Shown here: piece after piece, positions 1 through 12,388 of the stretch | Layout of the letters: the number at the start of each line of letters is the position of its first letter | Position numbering within the stretch: the stretch's first letter is position 1 | Source: Paramacrobiotus metropolitanus | Taxonomy: Eukaryota; Tardigrada; Eutardigrada; Parachela; Macrobiotidae | Assembly (NCBI RefSeq): GCF_019649055.1 | Contig: NW_026570311.1 | Location: 62,001 to 126,000, forward strand | Direction: 5' to 3' | DNA: 64,000 bases | Notes under the pieces: generated by a model | What the model saw: only the letters and a program-made list of their open reading frames with translations | The model's database searches: none | Told to the model about the DNA's origin: nothing | Position numbers and translations under genes: made by a program

Positions 1-1696
1 TTGCGCGCAACGTCCCGATCATGTAACAGTTGCTGTATGTAATCGCTTCCAACTGTTATTGTTGTCTGATTGTTGAAGTTCTCTAAAGATGCTTGGCTGT
101 AGGGGACTTTTATCGTCATGACGAACAACACCCGAAAAGCTGCGGTTAAAATCTGTAACATTATAGAAACCTTGTATATACCACCAGTGAGCCGAAACAA
201 TTAGTAGAAAATTATCTTACTATCAAGTCAGTATCATTCGATGGCATCCAGTTTAGAAAGGCGTCCGGCTGTTCCTGCACCGTAATAAATGCCTAGCAAA
301 AGTACTGTTATGCCGAATAATTAAAATTATAATTACATTGGACAGAAAATTTTACGAGACTTCACGTTACTGTTCTTACATAGTCTCCATTCGTCATATT
401 CTCTTGATAAGCGGCTACCTAAGCAGCGCAAGGTATTTATCTGTTGTATTCATAAAAAGCAGAGCGCGTTAGCCGCATTGACAAACTGTACCACTTTTTA
501 CCATTATCTTCTTAACGGTGTCGGGCAGTGTGGAAAGAATGACAACTGCAAAAAAAGAAAGAAAAGGTCAAAGGTGAAATCGGCTACAAGAATAAGTAAA
601 CGGAATCGTATGTCTTTGTAGCTTTCTCTTACTGCGCGCAAGTGGGCGAACGTGAGCCAGCAACTCCTTTGGGCTGAGCTCGCTTGAATTGAACTTAATG
701 AAATACGGCACGAAACTCCGTTGTTTCTGCAGCATTTCCTGAGCACTAGAGCAGCGCCCGGAGGGAAACGCCGACTGCGTTTGATCCTGATCACACAACC
801 ACACACTGGTCTTCCAACTGAACCACGAACATACGCCAACAAAGCCATCAAAAGAGCTCTGTGGGCGGTAAGACATGGACACGATCGTCGGATACCGCTG
901 CGGTGTGATAACGAAGTTGTTCCCCAAGCTAAACATCGTGCAGACATGTGACCTGGTCTGGTGAACTGCCATTCTTTCCGAAATAAATGATACTTACGTT
1001 GTCATGAATAAAGTATTCCATTCTGTATCGAACACAAACATTAATAATAATAATATTAAGTAAAACGTTAACGAAATAAATGCTTGTCCCAAGCAACGGG
1101 TTATTTTAAAGTACCTCTCACAATGGCTCCTAGCTCCAAAATCTCTTGAAAGCATCCTTATAAGAGAAAGTGTTCCATAGACTTATCGCCTTACACAGAA
1201 TTTAAAGCAAGCCTGGATAATTACAGCAGCCTGGTATTTTTAATGATAATTACAATTATACGGATTATAATCATATCGTTAATTACAATAGTTTACTATT
1301 TTTTTCACACAACTGTTTGAGGAAGCGCTTCGTCGGTTAATATTTATTAAACAGTCGCGCATGGTTTGTTTTGATTCTGTTCTCTGTCGTACCTGGACTG
1401 GCAAACGCAACGGCTTGTCCACTGGCGGCATAAAACACCTTCGACGCCCAATTGACCACTCGCGACGCCACATCAGCACACTGCGACACATTGCGTTGCC
1501 ACAGAAACTGATATGTAATATTAATCCGGTCGCGTAGCTGTTCCTGCAGCTGCTGATAACCCAGAAGGAACCCGCGAATATGCCAGGGAATCTGGTGCTG
1601 TACAGCATCATAGGCTAGCACCGTCACAATCGTCAGGTTCGGTGGTGAACACACACAGAAACGCAGGATGATCAACAAAGCCGCAGAGCGCATCAT
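1..1696 (-). CDS. ANF-receptor ligand-binding-domain protein (receptor guanylyl cyclase-like), 5' exons only
   Basis: I read three exons on the minus strand: 1393-1696, 633-965 and 139 down to the window edge. Both introns are phase 1 with GT donors (GTACGA, GTAAGA) and AG acceptors, and the joined frame stays open to base 1. The product starts MMRSAALLII, a signal peptide, then resembles the periplasmic-binding type I fold of ANF receptors: a segment with AYDAVQH and GFLLGYQQL, then a Cys, then exon 2 with the hallmark RYPTIV followed by FSWKTSVWLCDQD, the usual 'W..V..... D' strand. In the known family this ectodomain binds peptide ligands and is followed by one TM, a kinase-homology and a cyclase domain; those would lie left of the window, so the intracellular output is not known. 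About 258 codons are visible. The family call rests on motif memory, not on a search. Confidence 0.68.
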
Positions 1697-3101
1697 GGTG
1701 GATTAAATTTGACCCGACATATTTCCCTGACTGTGTATATCTGTGTGGGGAAGGTGTAGCAGCCGGATTAAGGATGCAACAATTACGCTGGTCGTTTACG
1801 TAATCAACATCGTCTCCAGGGACATTGATGGTTAGCGTCTTGAGCTGCCGCTAACCGGGTTGTAATTAGGTTGTATTCAGCGTTGTCATGCGCGTTATTG
1901 TATGCGCCTTTAAGTGCTTAAAGCTAAAGATAAACAGTTCAAGGGATCGGTGTGGATGGAATTATGGAATAGCCGGTGACAGGGAGATTAAAATGCCTAA
2001 TAATTCACGTAATACAAAATACAGATATCAAGGCCTATTTTTCAGCTATAACTACCGTTCGCAACTGTCAGAGCGTAAGAACAGTATTTACTATTTAGTG
2101 ATATCAATTTTGTTAAACATTTCCTGACCTTGCCAACAAACAGCCTAGGCCTAGACCATCCTAAAGTTACTGGGAGTTTTGGTGCGTGTTCAGTAAATAA
2201 TTCTGTATTCAGGAAAAACACTCTGGATAAGCCGAACTGATTCCGCAGGATTTCGTTGCAGGATGCCGCGGTTGTTGTTGGGTTGAAATCTTTCATCGCT
2301 TTGAATGTTTGTTGTAGAAGAGGATGCCGCAGGATTTCGAAGTGATACCGCAGGATTTTGTTCTTTACTTTGCGTTTGACCCCTTTGGAAATGACATCTA
2401 ACTTTGTTTTGCACTACTGTCAAAATTAACGCACTTTGTAGCTGCTGTTAGAAGCGCGAGCGATATGCCGGTGGATTTAACGGAATTATGTAAGAAAAAG
2501 ATAAAGCAACTTAAATTTAGCAGCTGGTTTAGTAGTTTAATTTCTTGTCGTTAAATCATTTCTCGGACAATTGGCTTTATCAGTTTACCATAAAAACTGC
2601 GAAAGCGGCTGTGTCAACAAAAAAGGCGCCGGATGACGTTGTACATACCTGCTCAGCTGAATTTAGTGCGAATGTAACATGATAACTTCGGGATTTATTC
2701 ACAGTTTTTAACTCAATCAGCTGTTCACGATATTTACAACTTAAAGCCTAAATACCAACGACAGTAAAATGCCCATCAGGAATTACTATTAATAAAATTA
2801 GTAGGGTAAATTAAGTAGCGAAATTATATGAACAGTTATCAAGAGGGGGACAATTTACAAGGTGACGGGAAAGGAAAGCAAATTCCTGAAAGCGTGCTGA
2901 AGTACTCTGCACTCGGGTTGACAAACAGTATTGTGCTTGTGCAGGAAGGTTAAGTAGCTGTACTGCGCCACTGCATACTGCTTATAGTGCAAAACCTATT
3001 TCAATAAAGCAATTTACAAGTCAATTCTGAACATAACCGCATGGCACATGCAGCAAAGTGCATTAACCTCATCATCTTGTCACCATCGTCTACCGTGCTG
3101 C
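1697..3101. other. intergenic, no supported gene
   Basis: Short open frames exist on both strands but none has a signal peptide, membrane segment or recognisable motif. A short GCCGCAGGATTTCG-like phrase recurs loosely around 2246-2355 (CCGCAGGATTTCG, GCCGCAGGATTTCGA, CCGCAGGATTTTG), a minor degenerate repeat. Confidence 0.5.
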
Positions 3102-4422
3102 CTATTTCGAACACCACCACAAGAACGAGTTGTATGTTTGTTTTAAATACGCCCTGAAACTCGTCAAGGACATGGCGAAAATGATGGGATCCATCGCCGC
3201 TTGCATGGCGAACAGCACCATGGTCAGCGTCTCCACAGCCGGAAACTCCAGCGCGGTAAAGCAGCCGATGGTCCAGTACACTTCATCCGGCGTCCAGCAG
3301 ACCAGCACGCTAAAGGTCAACAGCGTCAGCACCAGGAAAGGTCGCATGTTTGCCTTTGGTTTGCTTATGGGAACACTGCTGCTAACTCTTGACCTATTCC
3401 CATGCTAAAAACAAAACCACGATTACCGTTTGCCTGAATTGATTACACAGGTACATATCTATTTATCCGAATAGTGGAACTGCTTTCTGGTGCATTTTCT
3501 CCAGAAAAAAGTAACATATTCGAATGGTTTCCGCACTATGAAGGGGCACAGAAGGAATGAAGATGGTTCACATTGCTGATAAACGACACAAAAACAACTT
3601 TTTCGATGGGTCAGCGAAAGGAAACGTGTCAAAGGGGTCATAAACCTGTTGCTACAGGGCCGCTTACGGAGTACTTTGTTAACGCGACATTGACAATGCG
3701 AAAGTACCGTGTATACAAGCTTACCGAAACTGGACCATGCACCTCGATCGTAGGCAGCACTTTGGAATGCGCCCATGCAGATTCACCCGCGATTTTTCCC
3801 CGCCTCTTATGCTTGTACAGCAGAAACGGATAAGAAACAACCACTACAACAATTGGAACGTCGTAGCCCATAATTTCCACGAGGGTACAATACAGATTCT
3901 GCATCTCTATATTCATCTCACACACGTCCCGACTTCATAAACGGGCCGATGAAAATACAGCTGATCCCGAATATACAGGGGAAGGCAGACAAGATGGACA
4001 TAGGCCACCATGCCCACGCACATTAAAACCGCGACCTTCGTCGTGTGCTTCTGCCGATAGGAAACGGGAAAGACCACCGCCCAGAGACGGTTGATGGTGA
4101 TGAGGACGTGCATGTGCATGGTGGCGCTGCAGATGACCCAGAGTTGGTACAGATACAGTCGGCACGCGTGGTCGGACAACCACCAACGGGGGTAAGTCTG
4201 ACGTATGACTTCTAGTGGATATTCGCCGGCGCTATAAAAAATGTTGAAGGACAACAGGGCCATGATGTAGACGGTGAAGGGTGAGCGTAGCGTTGGATGG
4301 AATATAAACACGCACAGCATGGTGCAGTTCAAACATAGCTGCACGATACACAAGGTCAGACGGCCGATGGCGCCGTATGTCCAGGTTTGAGTATCTGTAG
4401 CGTTGCCTGTACTGTTTTCCAT
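3102..4422 (-). pseudogene. type B class A GPCR, two exons, frameshifted
   Basis: The start ATG is at 4422 (MENSTGNATD, two N-glycosylation sites), preferred over upstream in-frame ATGs because the type B paralogues start at the same distance before TM1. TM1-TM4 read in one frame down to about 3925, including CPL-type motifs shared with the 21.8, 23.5 and 26.9 kb genes: SPFTVYIM, YPLEVIRQ, MHMHVLITINRLWAVVFPVSY. TM5 (DVPIVVVVVSYPFLLYK) continues in another frame; the switch falls in a TGTGTG run near 3920-3927, as if one TG were gained. A GTAAGC donor at 3724-3719 sits at the family's phase-0 position. The last exon (about 3393-3102) encodes TM6 with CWTPDEV and TM7 with MDPIIFAMS, but no acceptor there restores frame cleanly. 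Likely a decaying gene, or an assembly error. Confidence 0.7.
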
Positions 4423-7400
4423 GTCCCGTAGACGGCGTAGTCCGAATTTAGTAAGTTGGGAAATTGCGTAGACTTTTGTGGCTACGAAAAAAGCTGATTG
4501 GAACGCTTGTTGGTCAATTTTCTTTGTATATATATGAGGTCTACTGGCTTGTGGATAATGCCGAGTCAGTTGCGAGCGGAAGTACCGGAGAGCAAACAAC
4601 GCGTGATCGAGCGTTCTCGTTGCACAACGCTTAATTTCCATGCAAAACCATACCCAAACGCGCGGCTAGATCTTTGAGGTGCATTTAGATGCGCTGAGGA
4701 AGCGAAGGCACCTCCGGAATAACAGGAGGTGGAAGAAATGTCAAGTTAGTTATTGGCAGTTGCCGTTGTATTGTTGCGCTGGCCTACAAACGTCACGGCG
4801 TTCGTCTAGCGTTATCCGAGTAAAACATTCTATAGTTCAGAACAACACCGCTCAAGCGACTATAATTATACAAATCCCCTGGGTTTGTATATGCACTGAA
4901 AGTAAAGTGACGTTTGAACAACAAAGGACGGAATAATGGGAAAGCAAAAATTCTTTTAAACCGATAATTAGGGTGATTGCGTCCGTCAGTTTGAAGCGTT
5001 TTGACTGTCGTTCGTGCACCGGAAATTTAGAGATGCGAATGATTTTGTGTGTACTTTGTTTGCTCCAGTTTTACAGAAAGGGTTGTTTTACGTTTGTAGG
5101 CCCAAGGCATGAGAATATTGCAGCCAAAACATATGTAATTTGAATTAGTGCTTCGCAAAAGTCGCGCCCTATACGCTCCAGTTTGGCATTATGGTTGCTC
5201 GGAGTATAAAACAGAATTCAAGGGCCCAAACTGACGTAACGGTAGGCTGAAACATTGGTCCCAAAATTCTCTTAACTCTGCAAACTGTGCTTACAGGCGC
5301 TTCTTCGTTCGCAAACAAACACTTTCCGCTGGTATTTGGTGCATGCATGGTGACTGGACTGGTTCATTGGGAGGATCTGGTTTGCGTGGGGCATTTAACG
5401 CACCCGAGGTGAATATTGCAGCGAAGATAGTAGTTGTCCATGAATCCGTTGAATTCGTAACAATATGCTTATGCCAAACCAAATTCTCTTACAATTTAGC
5501 TCGCTGATGTCTTTTACACTTTCATTTGATACTAGTTAAACGTTCCTCTTCAACACAGTTCACTACAAGCGCGATGTCATACACAATTTTACGGGGTTTA
5601 TGTGAGTGATAAACTTTTGCCGGTGTTAGAGTTGTCCTTGTTCTTAAATCTGAGATAAGTAATTATTACTGCTGTCTCTATCGTAATTGCATCCTCAAAC
5701 AGACAAATAGAGGATCTTTCAGCTAACTGGATAAGTTCATTAGAAAAGTGACCTTTGTGGCATGTACTCTTAGAGGTGGGCGTGTTTTCGAAAAACAACT
5801 CCAAGCAGAAAATAGTTTGTTCACCGCAGCTCATCTACTGTGCGTGGGCGGGTTTCTACTGAAATTTTAAGAGATCGGATAGCTGCTAAAGATCTTAGCA
5901 CCGTTGTCACTTGATCTCGGAATGTCGGTGCTCTTGTGGCCATCAGTAATTCGATATTTACTATTCAGTATTCAAATGATAACAAGGCTACGAATCTTGA
6001 GCACGTGCAACCGGTGCAGATGATTTAGAGCTCAGTGATAATAGTTGCTCTTCAGTAATACGAGCTTCAATCGTTGAGAGAAAAGGAGCTAACAATAGAC
6101 GTCGCTCGGTAATTTAGCGACTTCCGGCTGCGGTGCGTTTGCTTGCAGGGACAATCTTGAATCTAAACTCGAAAAGGTTGACGTACATGTTGTATTTGGA
6201 ACAACAAATGTAAAAAGGATTTCCAGCGATTTTGAATTGGGAGCACAAGGACTTCACTTGTCATAGATGTATTATATTATTTAACTTACTGTATCATGGT
6301 GTTCTTATTTGTCTTTTTACATCTTCGTCCGTGGTCCAGATCCAGTTGAGCAACCAGCCACCATTGACAAACCCCAGTCAGCCGAAACAGGCGAGGCTAA
6401 AACGGAACTTATCGTCCGTTCTAACCTCGAGAAGTCCTTGTTGTGGTAGATATTCGGTCGGCACTGCAACTAATGCGGAACTCTGGTGGCTTTCAATGCC
6501 AACTGTCATCCACATCAGTTGCAGGGCCGAATAGCGCAGCCTGTCGAATTCAGACACACCAACTGCGTCTTTAATACATTTCCGCGTGGTACAGTTATTG
6601 AGCCTGTTATTTAAAGGTAAAGTCCTGATGCTGCTTCGCCAGGGATATTTGTGAAGATTCTATCCTTTGCTCTGTGGACAGCCGGAAAGCTTCGCCAAGT
6701 TCGTTTTGTGGAAACGCAGCGGGCATTGCCCGTACATTCAGTAAGAGCATTATTCTCTGATAAGTTTCCGGCTCTGTGTAGCCGGAAACTACGAAGAGGA
6801 GAATGCCTTTACGTTACAAGGATTCGATTTTCAGATATTTTACCTCACTGGCCAAAGTGTAGCTCTCCAGCGTTTGTATGGTATACTTCTGTCAATTCTT
6901 GCTTCAAAAAACACCTTACTTTTTCAAGGTATAAAGGCGCACTTAAGTTTGTATTCTTTACATGATGCTTGTGCGTGTACAGTATGTTCTTGTGAGATTT
7001 GCGAATACGTATTGCATTCAGTAAGTCGTGTCTGTTGTACATAAATGCGAGCATGAATTTGACCTTTACAGCTATAACTACAGAACCCATACATTATTTT
7101 GAAAGGTCAGTTCTATATCATACATTTGTTAATAGATTGACCTTCAACAGATCTTTAAACTGGTTCTTAATCAAGTAGCGCATGTGTTCTTAATCAGAAG
7201 ATATGCCTGCCAAATTATTCCGAAAACGATTAACTTTTACTTCCATAACAAACCGGCTTTGTTTTGTTTCTGATTACTTTTGATCAGAATCGATCGTACT
7301 GAAAATTAGAAACTGATCAACGAAATACAGCGTATCCTATTTAACAGTTACCATTTACCAGTTATCACTATTCAGAAAACGGGTAATAATATTATACTAA

Positions 7401-8690
7401 ATGGGTGATATTGCTGTATGTCATATACTGATAAAAGAGCTCGGTATCGCAACGATCAGTCCAGGAGCGCATGTGACTGCAGCGGCGCTGCCTGCCTGAG
7501 CATGGATAACACGGAAATTTGGTTGTGTGTAATGCAGATATATGCTAGCGACGGATGCCACCACATCTGATTGACGCCCCGCAGTTCAACATCGTTAATA
7601 TCACTTAGTGAACATGCCCTTTGTACGGGAAACCACGGCGGGCAAATCACCGTGTCCCATATACGCACGTTGTACGCGTAATTCAATCGGCAGCCGCAAC
7701 CATCCCTAGCGTAGTGTAGCTGGCGAAATGACTGTCAAATTAATATGTGTGCATTTATCGAAAAATATTGTGCTCAGTAGTCAATATGCATAGCAGTAAT
7801 CTACTAGCATAGCACTTTTTGAAAAATACTATGATCTGCTACGAATCTTGAGCACATACTGCGATTTTATTTTCTCTCCTCTGGTTTTTTAAGCAACGGA
7901 TGTACGAGGTAGTGAAGACAAATGTAGGATCCCTAATTCATTGCACAGACATAGTTAGATGCTTTTTTGAGAGGACGCAAGAGTAAAAATCAGATCAATT
8001 CCTGAAACTGTGAATTTGGGTTGTTAATGCGATTTACTGATGTTACCAGTATTTTGTATCTGTAAGATGCTTAATGAATTACAGTTTGAAATAGGTAAAG
8101 CTTTTCACTTCCCGAATAAAACCAAATTTGATGATCGAGGCGTGAGATTCCCTTTTTTACGATATGCTTATTGGTATTTGCTGACAGCTGGCATACTAGT
8201 TTACCTGCAATTCGTCGTCTCAAGTCGAAAAATGGTTGTTCAAAATCATTATACGGCTTGGGCCGCTTAAACTACGTTGGAAAAAAGCTGCTATCTGCAC
8301 CACAAATACCCGTGCACAGGTGCCATATACCGCTCCATCGTTGTTACTGTTATCAGAGCCAGCCAAGTTCAACACAAATACCACTTTGTTTGCTCTACAT
8401 CCGGTTGAATGAGTTTAGAAGAATGCGCATTATCAGGACAGAAAGTGATAAACAACCTGTGCGCAATTTCTGGTGGCTGCGGTAGCAAACAACAAGCTCT
8501 TACATACATTAAGGTTGTAGCATTAGGTGCGTTCATCCGTTCTAATTGATAGAATTGTTCCAGACACAACGTTGTTCGTTGATAGTGATTTCAGTTTACC
8601 ACAGGTGGTTTTCTGTGACGCAGTATGCAGAAAATGTAGTGATCACATTTCTCTACGTGTTTTCTATGATAAATATTTCATGTTAAAATC
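4423..8690. other. 4.3 kb without a convincing gene
   Basis: I find no signal peptide, multi-TM frame or known domain. The best open stretch is minus 7456 to about 7730, whose frame contains CGCRLNYAYN and WDTVICPPWF and could be an exon of an unrecognised gene, with a possible acceptor at about 7725; confidence is low. An 18-base word GCTACGAATCTTGAGCAC occurs exactly at 5987-6004 and 7838-7855, with weaker similarity around it, hinting at an old dispersed repeat. Confidence 0.4.
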
Positions 8691-10257
8691 ATGAAAATCG
8701 CTTCTTTTATTATTTTACTAGCGACAGTTGTACTAGTCGCGGGTGGCGTTTACGATAACCCAAGTAAGTTTAAAAAATGCTTAAAAACGAACCAATTAGA
8801 AGAAAATTTTAGGCCGAGATTGTAAGAAATATGTATAAGCAGTTTCGTTACAGTTAAAAGTTGTCATTCGAGAAACGACCAACCCGATGTTGATCAAGTG
8901 CGTTTCTTGATGGGCTTATCAGCAAATATAAATTACAGATTCAAAGTGTTTGACTGGCACGGGAACTTTTGAACACTGAGTCCGCTTGTTTTTTACAGTC
9001 TCACTGACGCACGAGCTATGCACCAGCCACCGTTTACCGGCCATTCGGTGTCCGTCTGGTAAGTACGGTATGGCCGGCACCATCGTATTCCCAGCGCACA
9101 TCCAACATCACGACTGCCGAGTGTATCTGGCCATACAAGCCGGCTGCCCGCACAATTCATCGGCCGATCAATTCGCCATCTACATCAATGTCAGGTCAGG
9201 CAGATCCTGTTGCAACAATTTTAGAGTGGCCCTATTTTTTTACCTTTGTCTTTTGACCGCTAGAATACAGATACCCGATGTTTGGCCGTCGCATAATTAG
9301 GGAAGATTCTTATCTACGCTCGTCGCATATTAAGTTTAAAGCGACAACTTTACAATGTTAGCGCCGTGGCGTAATTATGCTGCATGGAAACAACGAGTAG
9401 ATGATCCGTTGTGATTATTGCTAAGGTTATCACATATACGTGGTGATAACGATTCTGTCGTTGTGTCCGTGTAGAAAAGCTGAGTTATACGGCAACAGCA
9501 GTCTAATCATGAGTGACCAAGCTACACAATATAATGCCCTGACCCTGACCGGTGCCGGGCATCACGTCAACAGCGATCCCGAATCCCTGGCCCAGTATAT
9601 ACCATATTATTCGCGTGCACCCAATATTTCGATCACATATCGGAGCGGCTTAACCAACGCCAGTGGCGGCGTACGTGTATATCGGTCCATCACCCTCGAC
9701 TACATTGTCGTATTAAAGGGTACAAAACTTTTCTTGAACTGCTTTTGTGTAGACTTATTAGTTCCCGAATTTCAGGGGGATTCGGTGACGGCTACACGTA
9801 CTGTCGCGCTCTCGGTGGGTTTATGGACAACTACTTCCTCTGCAATACGGACAACGGGCGTGTCAATTGCCCCTCGCCGACTTGGTCAAACTACTACGGA
9901 AGCTATAATCCAGCGCTGGGTCGACAAGCCTGTCCGCTGGCCACAGAAGCGCCAAGTACCGCGGAAACACCGGAGGTCATTCATCCGCGCGTAGACTACC
10001 TGTGGGGCATCGGAGCGGCCGTCGTGTTGGCGGGGGCCATCCTCATTCTGTTGGGAGTATTCTGCTCCTCCAAGAAGGCCCATCGACGTCAAATTCAGTA
10101 TGCACAGTTCACCAACAATCCGCATTCCGCTGTACTGGACCACGAAAAAGCGCTACCTCAGACTTTGACTCCCGATGATATTAAAGAATCCTTTAAGCCG
10201 TACGAGCGAAAAGCGGAGAAGCCAGTCGATGTACCAGTTCATGGGGAATTTTTTTGA
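8691..10257 (+). CDS. CLT family copy 1: signal peptide, CUB-like, Cys-rich module, single TM (331 aa)
   Basis: Exons 8691-8763, 8999-9194, 9475-9719 and 9776-10257 join with intron phases 1, 2, 1 into 331 codons plus stop. Exon 1 is a signal peptide (MKIASFIILLATVV). Exons 2-3 form a CUB-like domain: Cys-containing N-part, then a C.VYLAI core, the QFAIYINVR strand at the phase-2 junction and a TLDYIVV end strand. Exon 4 opens with GYTYCRALGGF and FLCNTDNGRVNCP, an LDLa-like Cys/Asp module, then a TM at about residues 247-270 (IGAAVVLAGAILILLGVF), a basic stop-transfer and a 60-residue charged tail without the PPxY motif of its relatives. Type I membrane topology is inferred. Copies 1 and 2 lack the intron that separates the Cys module from the TM in copies 3-6. 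Function unknown. Confidence 0.8.
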
Positions 10258-10923
10258 ACAGAGACTTTGCCCCGTAATGTGTACATACAGACGTTCGAAA
10301 CAGTGTTCAACTTTTTGCAGCTTTGGACGATTCATTAAAACGTTTTACGTAGGGAGCCGTTTTCCATGTTACAGGACCCCTCACTTCAAGCAGCAAGCAT
10401 TCTTTTTCGCTCATGTCTTGCCACCATTCCTACGTGTGTAAGACCATGATACGATTATTGAAAATTCTGGTGTAAGATTGAAAAATAATAATATGTGAAT
10501 GTAATTTTTTGCCGACTATTTGTCTGCGCTGTTTTTGCGTAGTGCCGACTGCTTATTTTTTGAAACTGTTTGCGTGCAGATTTAATACTACGTAAGCGCT
10601 TTCAAGCTAGTTAATTATGATGTCATTCGGGAATGAATAGGGTGACTAAATGGTCAGAGTGCAGGTTAGTAGGGAAAACATCCGCGTTTGATGTGTATCT
10701 GCGTTTTCCGTGCTTGTATAGACGCAAACTTGCGATGTACAAGGCTTGCACTCCGTACTGTATCACACTCGGGTAAACTAGCACATACATCTGCTAATAC
10801 GTATTGCTGTGCAATCAAATCCTCAGGCCTTGCAGGCACGTTCAAGGCACGTCTTGTAGAGTACTTCGTCCATGCACTGTGGAATTATATGCATTATTGC
10901 TATAGGTCGACTTTGAAGGTACC
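10258..10923. other. spacer between CLT copies 1 and 2
   Basis: No supported gene. Open frames here are short; the one covering 10688-11170 merely overlaps the signal exon of copy 2 in the same frame and has no support upstream of 10924. Confidence 0.5.
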
Positions 10924-12388
10924 ATGGAAGCTTTTAGCCATCTTTTCCTGTTCGTTTTATTGGGCATTGAATATTTATCAAGAAATGCTTTGGCTCAGCG
11001 TTATGTTTCGTGTAAGTAATGCCGCTCAAGTATTAATTTTAGAGGGAAACGTTTATACCGTAATGCAAATTCCTCGTTCCAAGATTTCAATTTGGCAGTC
11101 AAGTAATTTCTGCCGCGATTTCTTTGTTAGAATATTTCTCCAGTTATTTTATTCAGCGGCTGTATTTTGAAATATTGATTTTATTTACTAATTTTGGCAA
11201 CATTTTACTTGTATGGATGGTATCGAAGTTAAGTCACACTGTGGACTGGCGTTTTGACAATTACAGATCCGGATCTGGAGAACACGTGCAACCAAACTAT
11301 GGTAATGATGTCGTTGGGGTGCCCTGGTACCTTCAGTGGCACAGCCGGAACCTTCCGCTATTTCGACATCTGGAAGCTGTCCGAAGGAGAGATGTGCTAC
11401 TTTAACGTTTTTATGGACCCTAGCTGCGGCATGTCATCTGCCAAGTTTGCTTTTTATTTCAATATCAGGCATGTAATTTTTGTTCTAAGTTGCCTGCAAT
11501 ACGTGCGACTAGTTGTTGCTCGTAACGTATATATATACAACGTCCCACCACTCATCTCCAAACCCTGCCTGTAGGAAACTCAGGCTTCCGGCGGGCGACC
11601 ATTTGGCAATCTACGAAACCCGAGACGGATCCGCATTTTGATCCAGCAGTTGACTGGCTACATGACTCAGTTCCATAATCCTTCGACCGTCGCGCAAGCA
11701 CTGACATCGTACGCTCAACAGCCATCCTTTACGTTCGAGTACTTCCGCAACTCATCACGTCCCCACGGTCTGGACGAGGTGTACATCGACTTTGTCGTCG
11801 CTGAAGGTACAGCGCCTGAGTTCATTAATGAGACAAAAATTCCTCGGTCTGAATTTTAGTGAGGTTACTGCAGTTAATTATAGCGCGACTATTGCAGATA
11901 CGTCCCATCCCCGCAACATCTGGTGCAAGGCACTGCACGGTTACGTCAGCGATGAATATTTCTGTGACAAGGACGAGGAAAATGATCGGGTCAACTGTCC
12001 GGACAGTTTTGCCGCCAGTGTGAACGGGTACAACCCGGCACTCTGGTGGCAGTGTGAGCGGCAAAGAGCTGTCGCGCCCAGTCACCACGGACTAAACTCT
12101 GGGGACATCAACGGAATCGTCATAGGGATCGCCATACTTTTACTGGTTTTGATCGCGATTGCTGTGACTCCCCCGGCCCGCTTGCTCCAGCTACAGACCT
12201 CCACTGAGAAGACTTCGGCTGAAATCTGCAATATTAGTCGGTCAGTTGATAAAGACGAACACGAACCTTTAATTTCGGCTCCGGCGCTTACGCGAGCGCC
12301 GCCATCGTATGCGGAAGTCACCGCTTCACCGCCACAGGATACCTTTACCATGCCTCAGACAGCGGTACCACAGATACCTAAATATTAA
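10924..12388 (+). pseudogene. CLT family copy 2, full architecture but frameshifted in exon 3
   Basis: Exons 10924-11011 (signal peptide MEAFSHLFLFVLLG), 11267-11468, 11575-11806 and 11898-12388, with the family's phases 1, 2, 1. The exon 2 donor is GC (AG|GCATGT), not GT. Exon 3 begins correctly (RKLRLPAGDHLAIYETRD) but reaches a TGA at 11639-11641; the conserved continuation (LTGYMTQ, QPSFTFEYFR, VYIDFVV) follows in a shifted frame from about 11641. Relative to copy 6 about 13 bases are missing here, so the gap is not a multiple of three. Exon 4 carries the Cys module (WCKALHGY, YFCDKD, RVNCP, NPALWW), a TM (IVIGIAILLLVLIAIAV) and a tail with PPSYAEVTA. AATAAA signals follow around 12450. 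Either a young pseudogene or a consensus error; all other exons look under constraint. Confidence 0.72.

Noticed and set aside
504-947. Minus-strand frame of 147 codons
   Set aside because: Overlaps exon 2 of the ANF-receptor-like gene in another frame; the alternative frame has the YPTIV and FSWKTSV motifs.
8691-10257. Reading the open frames at 9440-9994 and 9745-10257 as two separate genes
   Set aside because: A GTACAA donor at 9720 and TTTCAG acceptor before 9776 join them in frame with the phase seen in five other copies.
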